Shown: piece after piece, positions 1 to 7,249 of the stretch
Layout of the letters: every line of letters starts with the position of its first letter
Position numbering within the stretch: position 1 is the stretch's first letter
Source of the DNA: Kitasatospora cheerisanensis KCTC 2395
GTDB lineage: Bacteria; Actinomycetota; Actinomycetes; Streptomycetales; Streptomycetaceae
Length of the DNA stretch: 64,000 nucleotides
Assembly: GCF_000696185.1 (NCBI RefSeq)
Contig: NZ_KK853997.1
Coordinates: 1,860,761-1,924,760 of the forward strand
Direction: 5' to 3'
Made by a program: the position numbers and the translations under genes
Notes under the pieces: model-generated
What the model was told of the DNA's origin: nothing
Databases searched by the model: none
Seen by the model: only the letters and a program-made list of their open reading frames with translations

Positions 1-732
1 CCCGTTCGGCGCCCCGGACCCCTTCGGAGCCGCAGACCCGTTCGGCGCTCCGGCCGCCGCACCGGCACCCGCGCCCACGCCCGAGCCCGAGGCGGCCGAC
101 CCGAAGAAGGGACGCCTCGTCAAGGTGCCCCCGGCGGACTTCAACCCCTTCGCTCCTCCGGCCCCGCCCGCCGCCCAGAGCGCGCCCGCGGCCGCCGACG
201 GCGAGCAGGAGGAGCCGAAGGGACGCCTGGTCAAGGTCCCCCCGGCCGACTTCAACCCCTTCGGGCAGTCCGCCGCCCCCGCGGCCCCCGCCGCCCGGCT
301 CCGGCTCCGACCCCGGCCGCCGCGCCCGCCCGTCCGGCCTCCGCCGACCCGTTCGGGACGGTGGTCTCCGCCGAGCCGGCCGACCCGTTCGGCACCGTCA
401 CGGGCCCGCCGTCCTCGTCGAACATCCCGCCGCGGCCCACCGCGCCGCCGACGGTGCCCGCCCCGGCCGGCCCGCCGGAGGCGGCGGACCCGACGAAGGG
501 ACGCCTCGTCAACGTGCCCCCGGCGGACTTCAATCCGTTCGCCCCGCCGGCCCCGAGCGCGGGCGCGCCCGCAGCCGCCGAGGGCGAGGGCGACGAGGAG
601 AAGCCGAAGGGCCGCCTGGTCAAGGTCCCCCCGGCAGACTTCAACCCCTTCGGCGGCCTGTCCGCACCGCCGGCGCCCGCCGCGGCTCCCCAGGCGCCGC
701 CGGCCCCGCCGGCCACCAGCCCCTTCGGCTGA
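1..732 (+). CDS. Pro/Ala-rich repeat protein, 3' part only, with a frameshift
   Basis: This is the C-terminal end of a protein that begins before the window. It is almost entirely Pro/Ala-rich, low-complexity and probably disordered, with DPFG motifs and four copies of a 15-residue motif KGRLVKVPPADFNPF (one copy has N for the second K). The first two copies read in frame 2 and the last two in frame 1. The frame changes at about 285-298, where one C seems to be missing from a GCCGCCC run; restoring it gives one continuous Pro/Ala reading through to the TGA at 730-732. I do not recognise the family. The regular motif spacing suggests linear binding motifs on a flexible tail. The N-terminal domain, which would reveal the function, is outside the window. 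Confidence 0.6.
   Translation, partial: PVRRPGPLRSRRPVRRSGRRTGTRAHARARGGRPEEGTPRQGAPGGLQPLRSSGPARRPERARGRRRRAGGAEGTPGQGPPGRLQPLRAVRRPRGPRRPAPAPTPAAAPARPASADPFGTVVSAEPADPFGTVTGPPSSSNIPPRPTAPPTVPAPAGPPEAADPTKGRLVNVPPADFNPFAPPAPSAGAPAAAEGEGDEEKPKGRLVKVPPADFNPFGGLSAPPAPAAAPQAPPAPPATSPFG
107..651 (+). repeat. Four copies of a 45-nt coding repeat
   Basis: The unit encodes KGRLV(K/N)VPPADFNPF and lies at 107-151, 218-262, 496-540 and 607-651. The spacing is 111 nt within each pair and 278 nt between the second and third copies. Copies one and three are followed by Ala-Pro stretches, and copies two and four are preceded by an acidic EE-P segment, so the larger unit is a pair that was duplicated. 278 is not a multiple of three, consistent with one lost base between the pairs. 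Confidence 0.8.
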
Positions 733-932
733 CCGGATCCCGAACGGCGGGCCCCCACCGGGCCCGCCGTTCGCCGGTCCCGCGGCCTCCGTCCCGGTTC
801 CCCGGTTGCCGCGGGACAGGCGGCCGCCGCGGCGAGTTCTGTGCCCAGCTTGGCCGAGCCCCTACTGGTCCGCCCTCCGCCGAACGATCATCATCACTCG
901 TGGCAGACACCACGACACGAGAGAAGATCGCG

Positions 933-1331
933 ATGTCCCTGAGCTCCTCCAGGAAGCCCCGCCGGAACGCCGTCAAGGCCGCCACGGCCGTCAAGGCCTC
1001 GTTCGTCGCCTTGGCGACTGCGGCCGCGCTCGGCGCCGTCGCCCCCGGCGCCCAGGCGGCGGGCAACTGCACGCACTACGGGCAGGCGGGGTACGGGCAG
1101 GTGTTCACCGACTACAACTACGCGGGCGACTGCTGGGAGTTCCAGCTCGGGAGCTGGACGGTCTTCCCGGTCCTGGTGAACCACAAGGTCTCCTCGCTCC
1201 GGAGCTGGGGCAGCTACTCGGGCCAGAAGGTGAACCTGTCCGGCGACGGCCTGACCTTCACCGCGGGCGCCGGCGAGTGGTGGCCGAACCTGCCCGACTG
1301 GTTCAACGACCGTGCGAACGCCGCCTACTGA
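933..1331 (+). CDS. Small secreted crystallin-fold protein, peptidase inhibitor I36-like
   Basis: This 132-residue protein has a Sec signal peptide: a basic start (SSSRKPRR), a hydrophobic Ala/Val core and an AQA-AG cleavage site near residue 42. The mature part is about 90 residues with two cysteines and the pattern YGQ...YNYAGDCWEF...VSSLRSWG, typical of the single beta/gamma-crystallin-like domain of the Streptomyces metalloproteinase inhibitor (I36) group. The ATG at 933 follows a GAGAGAAG stretch; an earlier in-frame GTG at 900 would put extra residues before the signal peptide and is less likely. The likely role is an extracellular protease inhibitor or stress protein. The family call rests on the aromatic/Gly pattern only. 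Confidence 0.6.
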   Translation: MSLSSSRKPRRNAVKAATAVKASFVALATAAALGAVAPGAQAAGNCTHYGQAGYGQVFTDYNYAGDCWEFQLGSWTVFPVLVNHKVSSLRSWGSYSGQKVNLSGDGLTFTAGAGEWWPNLPDWFNDRANAAY

Positions 1332-1472
1332 CGGCTCGTCGCAACGGCAGCTGCCGCAACGCCCGCGCGTCCCAGGACCGTTGACCTGCACCGCCGGCCC
1401 CGGCCTCGCGCGGGCTCCGCTCCGTCGTGTGTCGACCTCGGGCTCGAAACGTCCACCACGACAGGAGAATCG

Positions 1473-2234
1473 ATGACCGGCAAGACCCTGAGCACCGAGC
1501 TGCGCATCCCCACCGCGGGCGGCGGCCGGGCCGACGCGTTCGCCGTGCACCCGGACGGCGGCGGGCGGTACCCGGGCGTGCTGATGTACCCGGACGCGTT
1601 CGGGATCCGGCCCGTGGTGCGGGAGTTGGCGCAGGAGCTGGCCGGGCAGGGGTACTACGTGCTCGTCCCCAACCCCTTCCACCGGCACGGCCCGACGCCG
1701 GTGATCGAGCTGCCCGCGTTCATCGACGAGTCCCGGGCCGACCTGTTCGCCAGGCTGATGCCGTTGATCCGGGCGCACACGGCGGAGCTCTCGCGGAGCG
1801 ACGCCGCCGACTACCTCGACTTCCTCACCGCGCGGCCCGAGGTCCGCCCCGGGCCGGTCGCGGTGACCGGCTACTGCTTCGGCGGCCTGCTGGCGATGCG
1901 CACCGCCGCGGCCCGCCCGCACCAGGTGGCCGCGGTCGGCGCCTTCCACGCCCCGGTGGCCGCGGACGGGCCCGAGCTGTTCGGGGAGGTCACCGCGCGG
2001 CTCCATTTCGGCCACGCCGCCACCGACCTGACGCCCGAGACCCTCGCCGAGCTCAACCGTTCGCTGGACGCCGCGGGCCTCGACCACTCCTCCGAGATCT
2101 ACCCCGGCACCGTCCACGGCTTCACCATGTCCGACACCTCCGCGTTCAGCCCCGCCGGCCTGCGACTCCACTGGGACCGCCTGCTCCCGCTGCTCGCCGA
2201 GGCCCTGCCCGCCGACCCCCGGCCCGCCCTCTGA
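1473..2234 (+). CDS. Dienelactone hydrolase family protein
   Basis: This 253-residue alpha/beta hydrolase is of normal length for the family. The nucleophile elbow GYCFGG places Cys135 as nucleophile, with Asp185 (HAATD) and His215 (TVHGF) completing the Cys-Asp-His triad typical of dienelactone hydrolases, which open lactone or ester rings in the cytoplasm. AGGAG at 1463-1467 lies just before the ATG. It appears to be monocistronic. Many actinobacterial members have no known substrate, so carboxymethylenebutenolidase activity should not be assumed; no aromatic degradation genes are nearby. Confidence 0.85.
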   Translation: MTGKTLSTELRIPTAGGGRADAFAVHPDGGGRYPGVLMYPDAFGIRPVVRELAQELAGQGYYVLVPNPFHRHGPTPVIELPAFIDESRADLFARLMPLIRAHTAELSRSDAADYLDFLTARPEVRPGPVAVTGYCFGGLLAMRTAAARPHQVAAVGAFHAPVAADGPELFGEVTARLHFGHAATDLTPETLAELNRSLDAAGLDHSSEIYPGTVHGFTMSDTSAFSPAGLRLHWDRLLPLLAEALPADPRPAL

Positions 2235-2263
2235 CGGGCCCGCTCGCGCCGACGGCCCGTCAG
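2231..2263 (+). terminator. Hairpin overlapping the dienelactone hydrolase stop codon
   Basis: CTGACGGGCC (2231-2240) and its exact complement GGCCCGTCAG (2254-2263) form a 10-bp stem with a 13-nt loop. The left arm contains the TGA stop. There is no U-tract, as is usual for high-GC actinobacterial terminators. Confidence 0.6.
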
Positions 2264-2290
2264 TCCCTGCTGCGAGGATCTCCGGGGATC

Positions 2291-2536
2291 GTCGCCGCTG
2301 CCGCGCTGGTGGCCGCGCAGTGTCCGGGCGGCGGCCCGGTCAGCACCGCCTACGGGCCGGACGAGCCGCTGCCGGTGTTCGGCGCCGGCCTCCGCCGGAC
2401 CGCCCTGGACGCGCTGGGCACGGTGCTCGGCGCGGACTCCGAACTCGCCGAGCTCTGGGACGACGCGGACCAGGGGGCTCAGTGGCGGCGCGAGGTGGAG
2501 CGGCTCCGGGCCGTGCTGCACGCGGCAGCGGCCTGA
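2291..2536 (+). pseudogene. C-terminal remnant of a DUF4259 protein
   Basis: The frame starting near 2291 reads AAALVAAQCPGG, then YGPDEPLP, then LAELWDDADQ and ends at a TGA. This matches the C-terminal half of DUF4259 proteins common in Streptomyces. The N-terminal half (normally beginning MGTWG-type) is absent: the sequence upstream in this frame is the antisense-like shadow of the dienelactone hydrolase. There is no plausible start or ribosome site, so I read it as a truncated leftover. Confidence 0.6.
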
Positions 2537-2543
2537 CGGAGGC

Positions 2544-2882
2544 TCAGGCGGGGTCGCCGCGTTCGCCGTCGATCTCCTCGGCCAGCACGGCCATCCGGTA
2601 CAGCGCGACGAAGTAGCGGGAGGCGTAGCCGTCGGCCGCGAAGGCCGGCAGCAGCTGGCCGAGGAGCAGGATGCGGCGGCGCAGGTGGTCGCGGTGGCGG
2701 GCGCCGAGGGCGGGGCCATCGAGGACGTTGGCGGCGAAGCCGGTCAGGACGGTGTCCAGGGTGACCAGGCAGGTGCCTTCGGGTTCCTGGTCGTACCAGC
2801 CCGCGGGGAACCTCATGGCGCTGAACTCGTCCCAGAGGCACGCCAGGAGGTCGGTCTTCTCGTCCGACATGACGATGATCAT
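2544..2882 (-). CDS. Hypothetical protein of about 110 residues
   Basis: The product is a helical, slightly acidic soluble protein with no signal or membrane segment. A second start at 2870 (MSDEKTDLL) is equally possible and would give 108 residues. Visible features are an aromatic N-terminal stretch (FPAGWYDQEPEG) and a Leu/Arg-rich middle. Codon use has strong third-position G/C bias, which supports a real gene. It converges on the DUF4259 remnant, with its stop 8 nt away. I do not recognise the family. Confidence 0.55.
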   Translation of the reverse strand: MIIVMSDEKTDLLACLWDEFSAMRFPAGWYDQEPEGTCLVTLDTVLTGFAANVLDGPALGARHRDHLRRRILLLGQLLPAFAADGYASRYFVALYRMAVLAEEIDGERGDPA

Positions 2883-2960
2883 GCCGCACGCGGGGGCTGG
2901 TGGGAACGCGTCACGTACACGACTTCCCCACCGAATCCGGCCGCTCCGTCTGCGATCGGG

Positions 2961-3650
2961 TCAGCCGGCCCGCCGGGCCAGGTGGACGACGTCCGGGACG
3001 CCGCGCTCGACGGCGATCTCCTCGGTGCGGACCTCGGTGAACCCGGCGTCCCGCAGCGCCTGTTCGAAGGCGGAGGACGGCTGGGCGCTCCACACCGCGA
3101 GGATGCCGCCGGGGTGGAGCCGGGCGGCCGCGGCGGCCAGGCCGGCCGGGCCGTACAGGCTGTCGTTCTGCTCGCTGACCGTCCAGTCCGGGCCGTTGTC
3201 GATGTCGAGGCAGAGCGCGTCGTAGCGGTCGGCGGACTCGGCGAGGTAGCGGACCAGGTCGGTGTGCAGCACCTCGACCCGGGGGTCGTCCAGCGCGCCG
3301 GCGGAGAACGTACCGAGCGGGCCGGTGCGGTGCCAGTCGATGATCGCCGCCTCGCGCTCGGCCACCGCGATCCGCCCCCACCGAGGCTCGGCGGCGGCGT
3401 ACGCCAGCGAGAAGCCGACGCCGAGGCCGCCGATCAGCACGCTCGGGCGGGGCGCGGCCAGTCCGTCCAACGCCGCCTGGACCAGCAACCGTTCGGAGCG
3501 GCCGTCGGCGGTGTCCATCAGGAAGCAGCCGTTCGCGATGATCTCGTAGTGCCCGCCGCGCCGCCGCAGCGCCACCTCCCCGTACGGGCCCTCCCGCCGG
3601 TCGATCACTTCGGCCTCGGGCAGGCCCTGGCGGGTGGGCAGCACGGACAT
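2961..3650 (-). CDS. Spermidine-synthase-fold methyltransferase-like protein
   Basis: The product is about 229 residues. It has a Rossmann core with the SAM/decarboxy-SAM loop GGLGVGFSL, an acidic residue after the next strand (VAEREAA), and a DIDNGPDW segment in the position of the spermidine synthase active-site loop. Upstream is a beta-hairpin region (EGPYGEVALRRRGGHYEIIANG) like the N-terminal domain of that family. Actinobacteria carry many such spermine/spermidine synthase-like proteins without polyamine function. I chose the internal ATG at 3650 because the 12 residues before it are Arg-rich and unlike the family. It stands alone, 89 bp from the glutamate transporter operon. Confidence 0.7.
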   Translation of the reverse strand: MSVLPTRQGLPEAEVIDRREGPYGEVALRRRGGHYEIIANGCFLMDTADGRSERLLVQAALDGLAAPRPSVLIGGLGVGFSLAYAAAEPRWGRIAVAEREAAIIDWHRTGPLGTFSAGALDDPRVEVLHTDLVRYLAESADRYDALCLDIDNGPDWTVSEQNDSLYGPAGLAAAAARLHPGGILAVWSAQPSSAFEQALRDAGFTEVRTEEIAVERGVPDVVHLARRAG

Positions 3651-3738
3651 CCGGCAACTCCTGGTCAGCACGCGGTCACGGACCAATCGACCCTAACCGA
3701 TCGCCCCGGCCCGGGGCCGGGCATTTCCGGCCGCCGGA

Positions 3739-4593
3739 TCACCCCTGCGCGTCCAGCACCGGACCGGCCTCGGCGATCGGCGTCGCGCCCTCCTTGGGGC
3801 TGCGACGGCCGCGCGCCTCCAGCCACTTGGCCAGCCAGGACAGCAGCAGACACATGCCGATGTAGATCGGGGAGATCACCATCACCACGGGGATGAACGG
3901 CAGGTCGTAGTCCAGGTTGGTGGCGATCAGCTTCCCGGCGTGCAGGAACTCCTCGAAGGTGATCAGGAAGCCAAGCGAAGTGTCCTTCAGCGCCACCACC
4001 AGCTGGCTGACGATGGTCGGCAGCATCGCCCGGACGGCCTGCGGCACCAGCACGTACGTCATCACCTGCGTCTTGCGCAGGCCGAGCGCGAACGCGGCCT
4101 CCTTCTGGCCCTTGGGGACGGCCAGCACGCCGGCCCGGAACACCTCGGCCAGCACCGAGCCGTTGTACAGGGTGAGGCCGGCGACCAGTGCCCACAGCGG
4201 TTCGACCTTGAGGGCGACGAAGATGAAGAAGATCATCACCAGCAGCGGCATGGCCCGGAAGAACTCGACCACCACGGTGGACACCCAGCGCACCGGCCGG
4301 TGGTCGGAGAGCCGCCCGGCGGCGAACAGCGCGCCGAACGGCAGCGCGAACAGCACCGTCCAGCCGAACGCCTTCAGGGTGTTGCCGAGGCCGTCCAGCA
4401 GCAGGCGCTGAACGCCCTTGTACTGGAAGGCCGTCCACTTCTGGTAGGTGAACTGGTTGGTGTGGAACAGCATCCAGACCACCCAGCCCAGCACGGCGGC
4501 GATCACCACCAGCGCCAGGAAGCCGTACAGCCGGTGCCGGGCCAGCGCCTTCGGGCCGGGGACGTCGTACAGCGCGGAGGACTCCACCGTCAT
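3739..4593 (-). CDS. gluD: Amino acid ABC transporter permease (GluD-like)
   Basis: This 284-residue inner-membrane permease has an N-terminal anchor near residues 25-45 and the polar-amino-acid permease core. The EAA loop that contacts the ATPase is visible as EVFRAGVLAVPKGQKEAAFALG. Its ATG overlaps the stop of the preceding permease (ATGA), so the two are translationally coupled. It is the last gene of a minus-strand operon ordered ATPase, binding protein, permease, permease, the order of the Corynebacterium/Streptomyces gluABCD glutamate uptake system. Substrate specificity for glutamate is inferred from that order. Confidence 0.85.
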   Translation of the reverse strand: MTVESSALYDVPGPKALARHRLYGFLALVVIAAVLGWVVWMLFHTNQFTYQKWTAFQYKGVQRLLLDGLGNTLKAFGWTVLFALPFGALFAAGRLSDHRPVRWVSTVVVEFFRAMPLLVMIFFIFVALKVEPLWALVAGLTLYNGSVLAEVFRAGVLAVPKGQKEAAFALGLRKTQVMTYVLVPQAVRAMLPTIVSQLVVALKDTSLGFLITFEEFLHAGKLIATNLDYDLPFIPVVMVISPIYIGMCLLLSWLAKWLEARGRRSPKEGATPIAEAGPVLDAQG

Positions 4594-5234
4594 CGGGACA
4601 CCGCCACCCGTCGTTCGAGCACGTTGAACAGGGCGCTGATCGCGAGCGTCAGGATCAGGTAGCCGACAGCGATCCAGACGAAGGTCCAGATGATGCTGTA
4701 GCCCAGCTCGTTGATGGTCCGGTAGGTGCCGAGCAGTTCGACCACGCTGAACGAGCCGGCGATCGCCGTGTTCTTCGCCAGCGCGATCATCACGCTGCCC
4801 AGCGGGGCGATCACCGCGCGGTACGCCTGCGGCATGACGACCAGGCTCAGCGTCTGACCGAACGTCATGCCCAGGCTGCGGGCCGCCTCGCCCTGCCCGG
4901 CCGGCACCGTGTTCACGCCGGAGCGGAGCGCCTCGCAGACGAACGCGGAGGTGTAGCAGCCCAGCGCCAGCACGGCGAAGGTGAAGAACGGCAGCGTGAT
5001 GGAGAAGCGGGGCAGGCCCAGCACCACGATGAAGAACAGCAGGGTCAGCGGGGTGTTCCGGAGCACCGTCACCCAGCCGGTGCCGAACGCCCGCAGCGGC
5101 TTCACCGGCGACACCCGGAAGCCGGCGATCACCACCCCGAGCACCAGCGCCAGCGCCGCGCTGACCAGGGTCAGCCAGAGCGTGCCGAGGAAGCCGTGCC
5201 AGTAGGTGGACCAGTTGTCGGTCAGCACGTTCAT
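4590..5234 (-). CDS. gluC: Amino acid ABC transporter permease (GluC-like)
   Basis: This 214-residue His/Glu/Gln-type permease has about five membrane segments and an EAA loop (ALRSGVNTVPAGQGEAARSLG). It pairs with the next gene to form the transmembrane channel. It lies 13 bp after the binding-protein gene and overlaps the following permease by 4 nt, consistent with equimolar synthesis. Length and topology are normal for the family. Confidence 0.85.
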   Translation of the reverse strand: MNVLTDNWSTYWHGFLGTLWLTLVSAALALVLGVVIAGFRVSPVKPLRAFGTGWVTVLRNTPLTLLFFIVVLGLPRFSITLPFFTFAVLALGCYTSAFVCEALRSGVNTVPAGQGEAARSLGMTFGQTLSLVVMPQAYRAVIAPLGSVMIALAKNTAIAGSFSVVELLGTYRTINELGYSIIWTFVWIAVGYLILTLAISALFNVLERRVAVSR

Positions 5235-5247
5235 CCGCGCCCCCTGC

Positions 5248-6159
5248 TCACTTGTACCGGTCGATGGCCGGGGGCTGCGGCGCCGGCACCCCGGACAGGC
5301 CGAGCGTCGCGTCGTACGCCTTCTTCCAGTTGCCGTTGTCCATGTTGAGCTGGAGCGCGTCGTTGATCGCCATCCGCAGCACGGTGTCGTTCTTCGGGAC
5401 GCCGATGCCGTACGGCTCGGTGGAGAACGGCTCGCCGACCATCTTCAACTCGTCCGGGACCTTGGCCACGTAGCCCTGCAGGATCGCGTTGTCGGTGGTC
5501 ACCGCGTCGACCTGATTGCTGATCAGGTTGTCCACGCAGGCCGAGTAGGTGTCGTAGCCGACCAGCTCGGCCTTCGGGTAGTTGGCCTGGATCCGCTGGT
5601 ACGGGGTGGAGCCGGCCGCCGAGCAGACCTTCCGCCCCGCCAGGTCCTGCGGGCCGTTGATCTTCGTCTCGTTCTTCCGGACCATCAGCGCCTGCCCGGC
5701 GATGAAGTACGGGCCGGCGAAGCCGACCAGCTTCTTGCGGTTCTCGTTGATGGTGTAGGTGCCCACGTAGTAGTCGACCTGGCCGTTCTGCAGCGCCGTC
5801 TCGCGGTTCGCGGAGGCGATGGTGCGGAACTCGATCCGGTCCGGGCCGAAGCCGAGGTAGGCGCCGACCATCCTGGCGATCTCGATGTCGAAGCCGGAGT
5901 ACTCGCCGGTGGCCGGGTTCTTCTGCCCCAGGTACGGCTGGTCCTCCTTGGCACCGACCACCAGGTGGCCGCGCGCGCGGGCCGCGTCCAGGGTCGGCGA
6001 GCCGGTGATCGGGGCGGCGGTGCGCACCTCGTAGCTGGGCAGCGCGCCGGGCTGCGGGCCCTTCGGCGGCGGGGTGCCCTCCTTGCCGCAGGCGGACAGG
6101 CCGGCCAGCGCGGGCAGCACGGCGAGCAGCGTCAGCGCGGGCAAGAGCTGTTTCCTCAC
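5248..6159 (-). CDS. gluB: Amino acid-binding lipoprotein (GluB-like)
   Basis: This 303-residue extracytoplasmic solute-binding protein starts at GTG. It has a short lipoprotein signal peptide with a lipobox LSAC, so Cys24 would be lipidated and the protein tethered to the outer face of the membrane. The family 3 binding-protein core follows, with landmarks GYSGFDIEIARM-like, an RE pair in ASANRETAL, and GVPKNDTVL near the C-terminus. It captures glutamate or a related polar amino acid and delivers it to the GluCD channel. The gene is 9 bp downstream of the ATPase gene. Confidence 0.85.
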   Translation of the reverse strand: MRKQLLPALTLLAVLPALAGLSACGKEGTPPPKGPQPGALPSYEVRTAAPITGSPTLDAARARGHLVVGAKEDQPYLGQKNPATGEYSGFDIEIARMVGAYLGFGPDRIEFRTIASANRETALQNGQVDYYVGTYTINENRKKLVGFAGPYFIAGQALMVRKNETKINGPQDLAGRKVCSAAGSTPYQRIQANYPKAELVGYDTYSACVDNLISNQVDAVTTDNAILQGYVAKVPDELKMVGEPFSTEPYGIGVPKNDTVLRMAINDALQLNMDNGNWKKAYDATLGLSGVPAPQPPAIDRYK

Positions 6160-6168
6160 CGCGCCGCC

Positions 6169-6942
6169 TCAGTGCTTCAGGATCTTGGACAGGAAGTCCC
6201 GGGCCCGCTCGCTGCGCGGGTCCGCGAAGAACTCCTCGGGCACGCGGTCCTCGACGATCCGACCGTCCGCCATGAACACCACGCGGTTGGCGGCGGAGCG
6301 CGCGAAGCCCATCTCGTGGGTGACCACCACCATGGTCATCCCCTCGGCGGCCAGCGAACGCATCACCTCCAGCACCTCGTTGATCATCTCGGGGTCGAGC
6401 GCCGAGGTCGGCTCGTCGAACAGCAGCGCCTTCGGGTCCATCGCCAGCGCCCGGGCGATCGCCACCCGCTGCTGCTGGCCACCGGACAGCTGCGCCGGGT
6501 ACTTGTCCGCCTGCGAGGCCAGCCCCACCCGTTCCAGCAGCGCCCGGCCCTTGGCCTCCGCCTCCGCCTTGCCGCGCTTGCGCACCTTGACCTGGGCGAG
6601 CGTCACGTTCTGCAGCACCGTGCGGTGCGCGAACAGGTTGAAGGACTGGAACACCATCCCGACCTCGGCGCGCAGCTTCGCCAGGCCCTTGCCCTCCGCG
6701 GGCAGCGGCTGGCCCTCGATCAGGATGTCGCCGCTCTCCACCGCCTCCAGCCGGTTGATCGCCCGGCACAGCGTGGACTTCCCCGACCCGGACGGGCCGA
6801 TCACCACCACGACCTCGCCCCGACCCACCGTCAGATCGATGTCCTGCAGCACGTGCAGGGCGCCGTAGTGCTTGTTCACCCGGCGCAGTTCGATCAGCGG
6901 CTCGCCGGACGGCCGGGCCGCGGCCTCCTGCGGACCCGTCAC
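6169..6942 (-). CDS. gluA: Amino acid ABC transporter ATPase (GluA-like)
   Basis: This 257-residue cytoplasmic ATPase has Walker A GPSGSGKST, signature LSGGQQQR, Walker B LLFDEPTSALD and switch His in VTHEMGF, all canonical. It energises the GluBCD importer. The start is GTG and overlaps the TGA of the small membrane protein upstream (GTGA), so that gene belongs to the same transcript. About ten N-terminal residues precede the domain and look like a linker. Confidence 0.9.
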   Translation of the reverse strand: MTGPQEAAARPSGEPLIELRRVNKHYGALHVLQDIDLTVGRGEVVVVIGPSGSGKSTLCRAINRLEAVESGDILIEGQPLPAEGKGLAKLRAEVGMVFQSFNLFAHRTVLQNVTLAQVKVRKRGKAEAEAKGRALLERVGLASQADKYPAQLSGGQQQRVAIARALAMDPKALLFDEPTSALDPEMINEVLEVMRSLAAEGMTMVVVTHEMGFARSAANRVVFMADGRIVEDRVPEEFFADPRSERARDFLSKILKH

Positions 6943-7187
6943 CTGGTGCGCCGCCCCTTCAGCAGCCAGCCGAGCGCCGTTCCCGCGAGCAGCGTCGCCA
7001 GCAGCGCGATCCAGAGCGGACAGGTGACGGTGAAGACCCAGAACTGGATCTTCACCTTGTCCAGGTTGGCGAACAGGAACCAGATCGCCAGCACCACGAT
7101 GACGCCGATACCGATGTACCGGGTCGGGATGCCGGCGATCTCACCGCGCTGGGCACCGGACGGAGAACCACCTGAAGTCTTGGTCAC
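6939..7187 (-). CDS. Small two-helix membrane protein, LapA-like (DUF1049)
   Basis: This 82-residue protein starts at GTG. Two hydrophobic segments (about residues 25-40 and 53-75) are separated by a short charged turn (NLDKVKIQFW), and the C-terminus is basic. That layout matches the LapA/DUF1049 family of small envelope proteins. Its stop overlaps the gluA start, making it the probable first gene of the operon. Its role there is unknown; it may simply share the promoter. Confidence 0.7.
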   Translation of the reverse strand: MTKTSGGSPSGAQRGEIAGIPTRYIGIGVIVVLAIWFLFANLDKVKIQFWVFTVTCPLWIALLATLLAGTALGWLLKGRRTR

Positions 7188-7249
7188 CCCGGCAGTCTGC
7201 GCCCGTCCCGGCCGGTGATCGTCGCACCACCACCGCCCGGGCCGCGCAT

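Noticed and set aside
125-1384. A 419-codon frame running from the repeat protein across the secreted protein gene
   Set aside because: Only its first 55 codons or so are real coding sequence; beyond the lost base it is Arg/Pro shadow of the next genes.
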